DNA from: Lolium rigidum
Lineage: Eukaryota > Streptophyta > Magnoliopsida > Poales > Poaceae
DNA: 64,000 bases
Reading direction: 5' to 3'
Assembly (NCBI RefSeq): GCF_022539505.1
Contig: NC_061508.1
Span: 92,793,276 to 92,857,275, forward strand
Part shown: positions 33,340-44,397 of the stretch, in pieces
Layout: every line of letters begins with the position of its first letter
Numbering within the stretch: the first letter of the stretch is position 1
The notes under the pieces: generated by a model
What the model was told of the DNA's origin: nothing
Databases searched by the model: none
The model's input: the letters and a program-made list of their open reading frames with translations, nothing else
Program-made: the position numbers and the translations under genes

Positions 33340-33352
33340 CATGCCCCCCTGG
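33340..33352 (-). other. Polypurine tract of A
   Basis: CCAGGGGGGCATG on the minus strand, directly before the 3' LTR. Confidence 0.7.
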
Positions 33353-33619
33353 TTTTGGTAATGATAATTTCAAAACCACTCTATTTTTTCTTCGTAGGGT
33401 CATGTCGTGGCAGAGCAGGACCGTCGCAGTATCCTTCCATCATGATGCCTTGCCTTCTCAACTTCCCTGCACGATTTGACAGTTTTGGCACCACGTCCTC
33501 GGAAATTGCCACACCATTAAATCTCCACTATACCCCTTTTATTTAACCGCGTCGAGCAGTTCGTCCGTTCATCCCCTTGCTCCATACTAGCCATCGGCAA
33601 AAAACCCCCCTCTGCAGCC

Positions 33620-33784
33620 ATGTCTTCCTCTTCCTCCTCTGCCTCTTCCGGCCTTTCCTTCCGCTCCTCCTCCTCCAGCGAGCTAGAGCCGGAAGTCAAT
33701 CTGATGGCCATATACGAGGCCCTCGCCCCCGAGTATTGGGACACGAGGGATTGGGACTCCTCCATCGAGTCAGAGGGCGACGAG
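33620..33784 (+). pseudogene. Antisense acidic ORF of A, 5' part (interrupted by B)
   Basis: From an ATG at 33620 the plus frame encodes 55 residues beginning with a long Ser-rich stretch (MSSSSSSASSGLSFRSSSSS), then ALAPEYWDTRDWD. It runs exactly to the insertion point of element B. The frame resumes without shift at 46827 and ends at 47135, so the undisturbed protein had 157 residues. Comparable Ser-rich then Asp/Glu-rich antisense proteins occur in related grass gypsy elements; their function is unknown. A weak TATA-like TTTATTTAA lies at about 33538. Confidence 0.7.
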
Positions 33785-34171
33785 TGACAAGGGGTTAACT
33801 TATCAATGCCTATGGATTGTAGGCTAGGGTTTAGTTAGAAGTAGAGGGCAAGTAGATCTCGAAGGTTTCAGCCGAAAAGTACTCGACGAATATGAAAACT
33901 AGGGTTTGCAGACAATGATTCGATGATCTCCTCGTCCCTCGACTCCCCCTTTATATAAGAGGCGGAGCCGAGGGTTTCGTTTTGTACAAGTTACAGAGTC
34001 CGGGACGGTTTCTAACTCATCCCGCCAGATTACAAATAACACTTCCTATTACAACTCTATCTTTTCCTTAAATACATCTTGGGCTCCCGAATCTTCTTAT
34101 TCTTCGGGTAGTGGGCCTTCAATAAACCCCGGGTACTATATTCGGCAGGCCCATTTGGGATGCCTATGTCG
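33785..34171 (-). repeat. 3' LTR of B (387 bp)
   Basis: Starts TGACAAGGGGTTAAC and ends GATGCCTATGTCG. A purine-rich stretch (TCGGGGGCTACT on the minus strand, 34172-34183) adjoins it as the likely polypurine tract. Confidence 0.93.
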
Positions 34172-34784
34172 AGTAGCCCCCGAGATTTTGCTTGAATCAT
34201 AGAGTCGTGGAAAATCTCCATCGTTTATTTTTACTCGAAAGCTCTAACTTTTTATATTTCTTCTCATAAAATTCTATATTGTACAGGGATATTGGTAGTT
34301 GGGGCTAGTTCATCCGACGGATCGGTACTAGTTAACTGCTCTAGTGGCAATCCGCAAAAACCTACTTCAAGATCACGTCCCTGGACATGATCTCGGGATA
34401 CTGGTGTAAACTTCGACAGGTGCCGCTTAAGGTCTTACTATTCTGTCGAGTCCCAGTCAAATTTATCGGGTACCTAACGCGTCCGTTAGGATTTTTCTTC
34501 GTATCTGTTGATACGGATAAAAGTAGCAGAGCGCAGTCTTTGGCGATGCCACGCCCAGCAGAATGGATCTGGGGTCTTACCTTCGCAAATTTGCGGCATT
34601 CGGAAATTGATCGCAACTTTGGCGTTCTGAGAATATATTGTCGAGTGCTTTTCCGGCTGTTGGAATGGCACATTTTATCGAGTCAAATATGACTTATATT
34701 GCTCTCCCGATGGGAGTATATGTAGAGTTAATTATAACTCGAAATATACTCTCTTGTTGTTCTATTTGTCCTTTGTTAATTTCA

Positions 34785-35032
34785 TCGGGCACGCGAACAG
34801 CGTTCCCGATGGGAGTAGCTCCCGAGGCTACAGCCAAGAACTTGTGCTTGGTTGTAGGCTCAACATTTTAGTCCACCTTGTCACTATATTGTCATTACTT
34901 CTCAATATGAACTCTTTTCTCTTCTTCTTCTTCTCTCTCTTTTTTTTATCTCTCGGGTGCGCGAACAGCGCTCCCGATGGGAGTAGCCCCCGAGGCTACA
35001 GCCAAGAACTTGTGCTTGGTTGTAGGCTCCCA
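34785..35032. repeat. Direct repeat in the B 3' region
   Basis: CGCGAACAGCG(T/C)TCCCGATGG followed by GAGTAG...CGAGGCTACAGCCAAGAAC occurs at about 34794 and again at about 34961 (period 167 bp). Shorter echoes of the CCCGATGGGAGTA and GTAGCCCCCGAG words lie nearby. Confidence 0.85.
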
Positions 35033-35421
35033 CAATTTCTATATTTGCCACAGTCGAAATTTTACTTTTCTCGAAGTAGCCCCCGAGCATTTGGGCAAAA
35101 ACTTGTTTCTGACCAAAGGCTCCCGAAATATTCAAATAACTTCTCCTGTCGCCATTCTCCTTTTATTTTCCTTGTCGACATATTTTACTTTGTCAAATTC
35201 TCTTCAGCTCTGTTAAAAGTCGAAATTTTTCTGCCTTGTGGGACCATTGTTCCCACCACGTTGACACGTCGTGTAAGTGGGGGACACACGTCCTCCGCTT
35301 TTTCTGGCGCACGTACGGTAACGCCTATCTCAGTAAAAATACTGTTTTGCCCTTGTATCTATAAGATCTATTCTCACCACACGATTTCTTCATCCAACGG
35401 CCCACTGCTTCACCCAATTCT

Positions 35422-35428
35422 TATATAA
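35422..35428 (+). promoter_or_regulatory. TATA box of the B antisense gene
   Basis: TTATATAAAC on the plus strand, 135 bp before the ATG at 35557. This is separate from the LTR promoter, which faces the other way. Confidence 0.6.
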
Positions 35429-35556
35429 ACCTGTCTTCAACCTCCGTTCATCCCCTCGCTTGCGCCGCTCACCTGTTCCTCTTCGCAAATCTTCCCCTGC
35501 GCCCAACTCTCTCGAATTTTCCGCACTCGCATACATTGCTCTGCCCATTGCCATTG

Positions 35557-38264
35557 ATGCCACCGCGTGCGCGTCTGACTCGCCACAGCACTCCGGAATC
35601 CAAGATGGCCGCTGAAGATCTTGAGTGGGAGAGATCCAAAATCTCCAACCAAGATGTCAATATGATGAAGAGGCTCGGCCTGATGAAGAAGGAAGACGCC
35701 ATCCGCTTTCCCAGCGAAGAAAGCTACCCCAAGCCTCCAATGGAGTATCGGGTTAGTTTCGTTGATCATCTCATCCGCGGTCTCTCTACCCCAATCCATG
35801 ATTTCCTCCGTGGTCTTCTCTTTGTCTATGGGATTCAGCTGCACCAGCTGACCCCCAATTCCATCCTTCACATTTCTATTTTTATCACACTTTGCGAATG
35901 CTTTCTTGGAGTCGCTCCCAATTGGGCTCTCTGGAAGCGCATTTTCTGCCTTCGCCGCAATGGCGCTCACAACGCCACCTACAACATAGGTGGCGTAGTT
36001 ATCTGTGTCCGAACCGATGTCGATTATTTCGACGTCAAATTTCCCGACTCCGTCCAAGGATGGCGCAAAAGGTGGCTCTATATACACGAAGAAAGCGCCA
36101 ATTCCGTGGAACACAACATAGTTCCTTTCGATGGAAACGCAAAAATTCAACGCCGCTATTCCTGGGACGCCGAAGCTTCCGAAGAAGAGAAAAAGGCGAC
36201 GTAAGCTCTTATGTCTCGTATTCATCAACTTCAAAATACTCGAGGCAAAGAATTATCTGGTGTCCAAATCACTGCCTATTTTCTTAGGATTAGAGTGCAG
36301 CCTCTTCAAGCTCGCAAAAATCCCCTTTGGACATACTCTGGTGCCAATGACGCCAATAGGCTCTCCAATGATCTTTCTGTGAAGGACTTGGAGAAGCTTA
36401 TTCGAAGAATTACCTCGCTGAGTAAGAAGGATCCTATTCCTTCCTCTTGTCGCGTGGAACCCTACAGCTCCACCAATCCTCTCCCCGAGGTATTTTGTCT
36501 TCTCGAATTTTATCTTGTTCTGAATTTTCCCTGCATCTCATTGCATTGATCTCTCTCTATTTTTCCCTTTGTGTCTATTTTCTTGTAGAATCACCCTACT
36601 ATGGCGTCCCTTCCTCCTCTTCCTGAGGATGGAGAAGTCGAAGAAATGGGCGTTGTTACTGACGACAATCAAGCTCCGTCCTTTGTGAATGATCCCGTGG
36701 ATTCTCGAAAGTCTGCGGGATCTTCCGAGGACACCACGTCAGTCCAATCTCCTCCTCCCGCTGTTTCCCCACAAAGGAAAAGGAAGAGGAACGATGTCGA
36801 AGATTCCGGCACTTCCAAAGCCGAAGAAGTTGTTCCTTCTCCTCCGAAGGCAACTTATGATCCTTATGTTGCATCCCTCGTCAGCTCGTAAGTTCCTCGG
36901 CTTCCTCTTTATTTCTGTAATCAAAGTCTTTTCTTGTCTTGCTTTTTATGCTATTGATCCTTACTCGCAGTGATGACGAGGAAGAAGTACCAACTCGTGA
37001 CGTAGCTCCTCGGACGAGCACGTCACACACTTTAGTTATTTCGGAGAAACCTGTTGAAGGAGAAGAATCGTCGCCTCCTCAACAGAATGTTGATACATCT
37101 ACTCCTCCTTCAAGCCCCCTTGTCCCTTCGCCAAAAAGGGCAAGGGTTGAAATGATCATTGAGCCTCCTCCTCAATTGAGCAGCTCTTCGTCGCAGCTCT
37201 TGGATGATGTAAGTTTGTCGATGTCTATATTTCTTCTATTTTGCTTTTGTGGACCCTTACTTTTTTTAATGCCGATGTTTTCCCCTTCTTTCTTCTTCTT
37301 TGACAGCCTATGATCAAGGATCTTATCCGCATCGGGTCCCAATTTATTGGGTACCGCGAGTATGCCAGCAGAGCCGAAGGTAGTAACTTTTACATTTACT
37401 GTCCTTCCCGAATTTTGCTCCTTTTTGTTTGTCGCTATTTTTTGATCTTTCTTTCCCCTTTTTTATCTTGATAGAGAAACTTGCAGAGGCCAACAAGCGT
37501 GCCGACGCTCTTGCTCACAAACTAGAGCATAGTGAGGCGGCTCGCGAGAAAGCCGAACTTGCCGCTAGCGAAGCTAGAGCCGAGGCCGATGATGCCAAAG
37601 CAAAGGCCGCTAGTGTCGAGGAACTGCAGAGAAGGCTCAAAGATGCTGAATCTGCCTTAGACGAGCAGAAAGCTGCACAAGCTTCTCGAGAGCAAGGGAT
37701 CATCAAGCGTTTGAAATCGCAAAGTCGACGTACGCTGAGTAATATCACCCGTCCCTTCTATTTTATTGTACTTCTTGTTTCTTGGTTTTCGACTAATGTT
37801 TTGTCTCGTGTGGCAGCCCAAACCAACCAAGATTTTGATCTGGAGGATCCCGTCAATGACCCTCTCCTTGACGCACTTTCTCTTCTGGAGTTCCATGGGC
37901 GCGAAATTCGTGAAGGCGTGGCCAATGCCAGTGCGAGTTTGTCGGCGTTGTTCCCCTACTTCTTCCCGAAGAAAGAGGAACCTTCGACTTTCCTTGCCCT
38001 TGCCAAGCTTTTCAATTCATCGGAAGACCTTGGACTGAAGATGCGTCGAGAGAATATGAAGGTTGCTCGTCGAGAATACTCGTTGCCCTAGTTGCTGACA
38101 GCCAACAGACGCTTGATTGGATGAAGGTTGGCGACACCGATCAAATAGAGCAGTCGAGATGGAGGTCGCTGATCAAGGCAGCCAAGCCCAATACGAAGAA
38201 GATCTTGGCGTATCTCGGGATCAAGACATCTTCGACTCCTAGCTCCTCGAGGCCGGAGGTCTAG
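35557..38264 (+). pseudogene. Antisense spliced gene of B with 'putative gypsy type transposon' domain
   Basis: Predicted exons are 35557-36489, 36589-36887, 36971-37209, 37307-37379, 37475-37729 and 37817-38264, all with GT-AG introns of about 85-100 bp. The N-terminal part (FPSEESYPKPPMEYRVSFVDH... to SGVQITAYFLRIRVQPLQAR...SLSKKDPIPSSCRVEPYS) matches the Transposase_28-type domain. Then come a charged linker with an RKRKR-like nuclear-localisation motif, an Ala/Glu/Lys coiled coil (about 37480-37720) and a C-terminal helical module ending LIKAAKPNTKKILAYLG. An in-frame TAA at 36202-36204 replaces an expected Lys, and the frame shifts near 38070, so this copy is damaged. Function is unknown. 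Antisense placement next to the 3' LTR is characteristic of Tat elements. Confidence 0.8.
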
Positions 38265-38445
38265 TTGCATGCCTCCTTGTTTCTTTTTCTGTTTCTTTTG
38301 CTCTTGTCGCCATTTTAGCCTTGGCGACAATTACCCTCTTAGTCCCCCTGGAAAACTTTCTTTTGTAATGTCTGTGTAAAATTTCTTAGCAAGGAATGAA
38401 ATTTCTCTTCGTGCTTTTCATTGATCCTGGGCCTTTCTTTTCCAG

Positions 38446-39412
38446 TTAATATTTGATAACTACTCGACCCCTCCTCGTTCTGCCGCTGCTTCACCTGCAT
38501 CTTCCTTCTCGAAGAAAGTACTAGTCGACCATAATCTCCTCGAGAGTTCATCAAGCGGACATCTGTCGGAAGATTTGCAAGAACTTCGACAACAACTTCA
38601 ATCTATGAAGAAACAAACTTTGGCCATGATGGAACAATCTCGGAGAGCCTCTGAAGGAGAAAAACTTGCTCTTCATCAAGCCAAAGAAGTTATGGCTGCT
38701 AGGGATGCTGCTGTACTGGAAAATAGTATGCTTGAGCTAATGCTGGAAGCTAGCACAGATATGCTAGGTACGTTTTTGCTTTCTTTGGATGCCTCCTCTT
38801 TATCTTGCTGTGCCTTTCTTCCAATTTCTTGCCCTGTCGCTTTTAACAGGCTCAGTTCTTGATTCTGCTGCCGAAGATCAGAGAGTAAATGAGAGGACAA
38901 ATCTTCTTGTTAATCTCTCCCTTAATCATGGGTGTTTGTTCTGGGCCACTCCTGAACGGACCCAACAAATTGTGAGGTTCCAAGATCGTGCTTGCCAAGT
39001 GCGCGACTTTCTCAATTTTTGCACGGCGACATTAACCCTTGTCTATAGGAATCTATTTCCGCGAAACGAGGTTCCAAAAACTCTTCCCGAATTATTGGAG
39101 GTATTCCGAGATGCTCCCCGCATCCATAACTTTGTGCGAGCTCAACTCACTGCTGGAGCGAGATTTGCCATGATTATGATAAACATCTGTTATCCAAAGT
39201 TGGACCTGACGAAGATTGTTGCTGGTTGCCTGGCCAAGAAAACTCGTCGAAAAAATGATATCGACTCAATCGATGCTATGGTAGCTCCCGTTGCCGAATC
39301 AATGATAGATGAACTTCTTCGGATGGACTCGGAGTTTTTTACCAAGGGTTCTTATGCTGAACATAAAACAACCAGAGGCCTGTCTGTAGATAGTATCTTG
39401 GGATTTAACTGA
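38446..39412 (+). pseudogene. Second coiled-coil plus C-terminal module of the B antisense region
   Basis: Two exons (38446-38767, 38850-39412) with a GT-AG intron encode a Gln/Glu-rich coiled coil (DLQELRQQLQSMKKQTLAMM...). A helical domain follows (VLDSAAEDQRVNERTNLL... to RMDSEFFTKGSYAEHKTTRG). The layout parallels the end of the preceding gene and looks like an older duplication of that module. It starts at an acceptor site, not a start codon, and the exon-5 donor at 37729 would join it out of frame. Its upstream exon is therefore unclear. Confidence 0.6.
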
Positions 39413-39996
39413 TTTGTATTATATTGGACCTTGTATCTTATTCCTCTTTTTTACTTCCGAAGGAACTTATTGTATATTGCCGAAGCCCTCTATATTGCTG
39501 AAGCCCCCGAGCCTAACTGGGCGAAGGTTGTATTATTTTTTTTTTCTTCCTTGAAATCTATCTTTCCTGTTGCAATAAGATATCCTTGTTTTTCCTTTGA
39601 ATAGATTGCCAGTCTTCGAGTATCTCTGATGTCGAAGTTCTATATTTGTATTGCGAGGTTCTTAGACCAAAGCATTTAAGTTTTTTGATGTGTACACTAT
39701 ATTTATGATTGTTGGCTTCTGTTTTTATATTTGGCGAGGTATTAATGTACCAAGGCGAAATATTTCCGTGAATCTATATTGAATGTATTTTGAGACTTGG
39801 GCGTTGAGCCCCCGAGCGTGTCGAAAAATAAGAGGTATATCTCCACTATCTTTATTATATTGCAGCACCACGAGCCCGCCTCATTAAAAACCTTTCCCGG
39901 CCCCACTCGGTGCCCCGAAAAAGGAAAAGAGTGCGTCTGGAAAACTCGTGGGCGTTTCAAGTACATTGAAGTTTTTACAAGGACTATATTTTAGCT
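39413..39996. other. B non-coding spacer between antisense genes and integrase
   Basis: AT-rich. It contains the conserved CCTTTCCCGGCCCCACTCGGTGCCC block near the 3' end of pol and GCCCCCGAG words. Confidence 0.6.
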
Positions 39997-41057
39997 CTAG
40001 GCGTAGAACCGCCCGAGTTGCGCCACGTTCCAGGGGTTTTGCTCCTCCACCCCTGTCTTCTTGTCCTTTATTCTGTATGCTCCTCCTCCAATTACTTCCG
40101 TGACGATATAGGGACCAAGCCATGGTGACTCGAGTTTTTCATGACTTTTTTGCGTTAGCCGAAGAACTAAGTCCCCCACTTGAAAAGATCTTGGCCGCAA
40201 ACGTCGACTGTGGTAATTCTTCAAGTCCCGTTGATATTTGGTGACCCTTGATAATACTTCGTCTCGAGCTTCGTCGAGTGCATCTACATCGTCTTCCAAT
40301 GCTGTCTTTGACGCTTCTTCATCATATGCTCGTGACTCTAGGGGAGTCGTGCTCTATTTCTATTGGAAGTACCGCCTCCGCGCCATGGACCGAAAAAACG
40401 GTGTTTCTTGTGTCGCTGTATTTGGTGTTGTTCGGATGCTCCACAACACACTTGGTAGTTCTTCAGGCCAGGTATATGTCGAGCTTTTTCTAGTGGTCCC
40501 AACAGACGTTTCTTGATGCCATTGCAGATAATGCCATTGGCTTTCTCGACCTGCCCGTTGGTTTGAGGATGTGCAACTGATGCGAAGTGCAGCTTGATAC
40601 CCACTTCTTTGCAGTAATCTTTGAATTCGTTGGATGTAAAGTTACTGCCATTGTCCGTGATGATGCTATGAGGCACTCCAAATCTGAAGACGAGGCCTTT
40701 TATGAATTTTACTGCGGATGCTCCATCTGGTGAATTTATCGGCTTCGCTTCTATCCACTTTGTAAATTTGTCGACAGCTACTAGCATATACTCTTTTCCT
40801 CCTGGCCATGATTTGTGTAATTTGCCCACCATGTCAAGTCCCCATTGAGCGAAAGGCCATGACAATGGTATTGGTGCTAGCTCGCCGCCGGAGAGTGAGG
40901 TTTTGCGGCAAACCTTTGACACGCGTCGCAAGTTCTTACTATGTCCTTAGCGTCCTCAATTGCTGTCAACCAGTAGAATCCTGCCCGAAAAACCTTGGCT
41001 GCGATAGCTCGACTACTTGCGTGGTGGCCACATATTCCTTCGTGCACATCCTTCGAA
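39997..41057 (-). pseudogene. Integrase of B
   Basis: Read on the minus strand, the HHCC zinc finger lies at about 41045-40925 (HEGICGHHASS...CDACQ). Next is the catalytic core (40931-40338) with Asp in WGLDMVGKL, Asp in IITDNGSNF and Glu in NGQVEKANG, the DDE triad. The C-terminal domain follows at 40299-39997 (FQVGDLVLR...WLGPYIVTEVIGGGAYRI). Frame changes occur before and after the zinc finger and again after LLGPLEKARH, so no continuous protein is encoded. It would normally insert element DNA with a 5-bp stagger, as the ACGAG duplication shows. Confidence 0.88.
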
Positions 41058-41963
41058 TTATTCTTCCTTCTTCGGTGTGACGCACCTTTGCAAGACGCCT
41101 GAAATACTTCGCTTATATAATTCTCCCTTAACCACCGTGAAAGCTTTGGAGCGTCGAATTACTCGCCTTGCCTCGACTGGATCATCGGGTATTTCTTTCC
41201 TGAGGATGTATGATATGTATGGCTGCATCCACGGTATCTGTATTACCATGACCAGGTCTTGCTCTTCTTCTTCCTCTTGCTTCTCCTTGGTAGCCCCCGA
41301 GGGTTTCTTCTCCTTCTTTTTTGATTTTGTCGACTCAGTGGATCTCTCTGTTATCTCTTCCCAAAATATACCTGGTGGGACTGCAAGGCACTGCGACCCG
41401 ATGTTTGCAAGAACGTCGGCTTCGTCGTTGCTCAATCTACTAATATGATTTACTTCGCATCCATCGAACAACTTCTCGAGCTCATTGTACACCTCCTTGT
41501 ATGCCATCATGCTATCATTGACTGCGTCACATTGGTTCATAACTTGCTGAGCTACCAACCGTGAATCGCCAAAGATTTTTAATCGAGTTGCTCCGCAGGC
41601 TTTCGCCATCTTCATCCCGTGTATGAGAGCCTCATATTCTGCTTCATTGTTAGATGCGTTAGGGAACGTCATCCGAAGGATGTACTTCAACTTGTCGCCT
41701 TCAGGTGATATGAGTACTACTCCTGCGCCAGCCCCTTCTAGTCTCTTGGACCCATCAAAGTTCATAGTCCAGGTTCTCGATAAATCTGGCGGTCCTGTAT
41801 TTTGTAACTCCATCCACTCTGCGATGAAGTCCGGCAGTATTTGCGACTTTATTGCTTTTCTTTTTTCGTACGTGATGTCCCGAGGGGAAAGTTCTATTCC
41901 CCAAAGGGAGACACGACCCGTAGCTTCTGGGTTGTTCAAGTATATTTGACAAGGGAGCTTCAT
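41058..41963 (-). pseudogene. Archaeal-type RNase H domain of B polyprotein
   Basis: A 301-codon frame. After a linker (IELSPRDITYEKRKAIKSQI) the domain has Asp in TMNFDGSKR, Glu in NNEAEYEAL, Asp in KIFGDSRLV and Asp in LSNDEADVLA, the four RNase H acidic positions. A Lys/Glu-rich insertion (about residues 205-240) precedes the integrase N-terminus. A second RNase H between the first RNase H and integrase defines the Tat lineage. Confidence 0.85.
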
Positions 41964-43043
41964 TGACCACTATGATCGGGTGTGCCGAAAAATAGTGGCG
42001 CAATTTTCGTGCTCGTCGTGAACACTCCATATGCTAGCTTTTGGTACCGAGGGTACCTTTGTTTTGAGGGCGACAAGACTTCGCTCACGAAGTATACTGG
42101 CCGCTGCACTCCATGGATTTTCCCTTCTTCTTCTCTTTCGACAACTAACACCGTGCTAACCACTTGGGGTGTGGCTGCAATATACAACAGGAGGGGTTCC
42201 TTTTCCTTTGGATCCACCAGGATTGGTGGTGTCGAGATTTTTCGCTTCAGATCCTCAAAAGCTCTATCGGCCTCTTCGTTCCACTGGAATTTATCTCCTT
42301 GTTTTATCAGCGCATAAACTGGTAACGCTTTTCTCCTAACCTGGCGACGAATCTGCTCAAAGCTGCGACTCGCCCAGTTAGCTGCTGTATTTCTTTCAAC
42401 TTCGTTGGCTTTCTCATTGTTACTATGGCTTGTATTTTGTCGGGATTTGCTTCAATCCCTCTTGCTGAAACTAGAAACCCCGAAGTTCTCCTGCCGGGAC
42501 GCCAAAAGAACACTTCGTCGGGTTCAGCTTTGAGGCAGAATTTGTCGAGGTTGTCAAAAGTTTCTTTGAGATCCTCGATCAGCGTTGCCCCCTTTTTTGA
42601 CGTTATGACGACATCATCGATGTATACTTGCACGTTTTTCCCGATCCGTGTTGCTAAACACTTCGCATCATCCTCTCGATATGTTGCTCCCGCATTTTTT
42701 AGACCGAAGGGCATTGTCTTGTAGCAAAACACGCCGTAAGGTGTAATAAACGCTGTTTTGGCTTCATCATCTTCTTTTAATCTGATCTGGTTATAACCAG
42801 AGTATGCATCCAAAAAGGAAAGACGTTCACAACCTGCCGTGGAGTCGATGATTTGATCGATCCTTGGGAGGGGAAAGTGATCCTTAGGGCAATGTTTGTT
42901 GAGACACGTAAAGTCGATGCACATGCGAAGGACTCGTCGTGTTTTTCTTCGGCACCATCACTCGGGTTAGCTACCCATGTGGCTTCTGTAGATATCTCTC
43001 TGATAAAACCAGCTTCCTCTAGTCGATTTATTTCTGAAAGCAT
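41964..43043 (-). pseudogene. Reverse transcriptase and first RNase H of B
   Basis: RT motifs in order at 42924-42307 are CIDFTCLNKHCPKDHFPLPR, FLDAYSGYNQI, MPFGLKNAGATY and the active site VYIDDVV. Then comes GFLVSARGIEANPDK, followed by RNase H sequence at 42217-41960 (LLYIAATPQVVSTVLV, RPVYFVSEVL). The stretch normally reading CxFGVPxGxLLGF is scrambled (FFWRPGRRTSGF), indicating two compensating frameshifts near 42480-42540. A further shift occurs around 42935. The gene is inactive as written. Confidence 0.88.
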
Positions 43044-43283
43044 GGCTTTGCGGTTTGGTTCCGAAAACGCCGCAAAGGTTGTCTGATTGGTTTCGCTGTT
43101 GGATCCAAATTTAGGTGGTGCTCGGCAAGTTCCCTGGGTACTCCCGGCATGTCAGCCTGGACACCATGCGAAGATTTTCCAGTTCTCACGGAGGAACTCG
43201 ACGAGCGCGCTTTCCTATGCGATATCCATGTTGTTTGCAATGGATGTCGTCTTTTTGGATCCGTCGGGTGAATCCGCACCTCC

Positions 43284-44303
43284 TTAGAATTTTTCTCTCG
43301 TGTTGAAAGTTGATTCTTTATTTGGCCTTCCAACGTCCGGCAGTACGTCGTAATCGGTCATGCTTTTCGATGCCAAGTACTCAGCCTTGCATCCCGAAGG
43401 TTTCGATAACCGATGGAAATCCTTGTCGCACTTATCGCCTAAGGCGAAACTCCCTTTGACCGTGATTGGTCCCTTGGGTCCAGGCAATCTCCATAACAGG
43501 TATGTATAGTGTGGTACTGCCATAAATCTAGCATATGCTGGTCGTCCCAACAACGCGTGGTACTGCGATGGAAAATCCACGACTTCAAACTCTAGTTTCT
43601 CGATTCTATAATTTTCTCGGGTTCCAAACTGAACGTCGAGGTTGATCTTTCCCAATGGGTAACTTGGTTTCTCTGGTGTGATGCCGTGGAACCTTGTGTC
43701 CGTTGGCTTCAGGTTTGCTAAGGATATGTTCATCTTCCTCAATGTATCCGCATACATAAGGTTTAAGCTGCTGCCACCATCTATGAATACTCGAGAAACA
43801 TCAAAACCCGCAATAACCGCCGGCGGAATAAGTGCTGATTGCCCCGGTCGAGGAACTTGCTGCGGGTGGTCCGCTATGGTGAAGCCGATGTCTTGCCCCG
43901 ACCAATTGAGGTACTCAACTCGTTGGTGGAGGCATTTTCTCTCGCCATGAACACCTGTCTCGAGATTACTTTTTGAGTTCTCGTTGGACGGCCTTCCCTT
44001 CTGAATCATCGATACCGCTCCGTTTGAGTTAGGGTCGACATAAGGTGGTGGTGGAGGTGCTGCCGCTATTCTGAGCTGATGCCGATTGTCGTCTGTAATC
44101 GCGGGAGGTGGCGGTAGATGAATTTCGCTCCTAGGCTCCCGAGGGTTTCTCTGTGCTGCTCGAGCGTGAGCATTTTCTGCGTATCTGAACATTGCCTGAA
44201 AATTTCGACAGTCTTTCTGCAGGTGCCCTGACTGTCTTTTTCCATTGCTGTCGATGAAAAAATGCATCTGACACGGTCCATTCAACATTTCTTCGGGGGA
44301 CAC
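43284..44303 (-). pseudogene. gag C-terminus and aspartic protease of B
   Basis: A 339-codon frame. The N-terminal part has CQMHFFIDSNGKRQSGHLQKDC, a Cys/His-containing gag segment, then a Pro-rich linker. The protease domain contains GFDVSRVFIDGGSSLNLMYA, where IDGGSS stands at the active-site position usual for this lineage (DTG or DGG-type), and YHALLGRPAYARF, the flap/C-terminal glycine motif. The frame stays open to 43284, where the RT reading frame takes over with a shift. Confidence 0.8.
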
Positions 44304-44397
44304 GAAAGGTCTTGGAAACCTCGGCCCATTATTTTGTTTATTGCGGGGGTCGTCCCTATTATCGCTTCGCTGCTCATTACTTCTCTGATAATCATCT

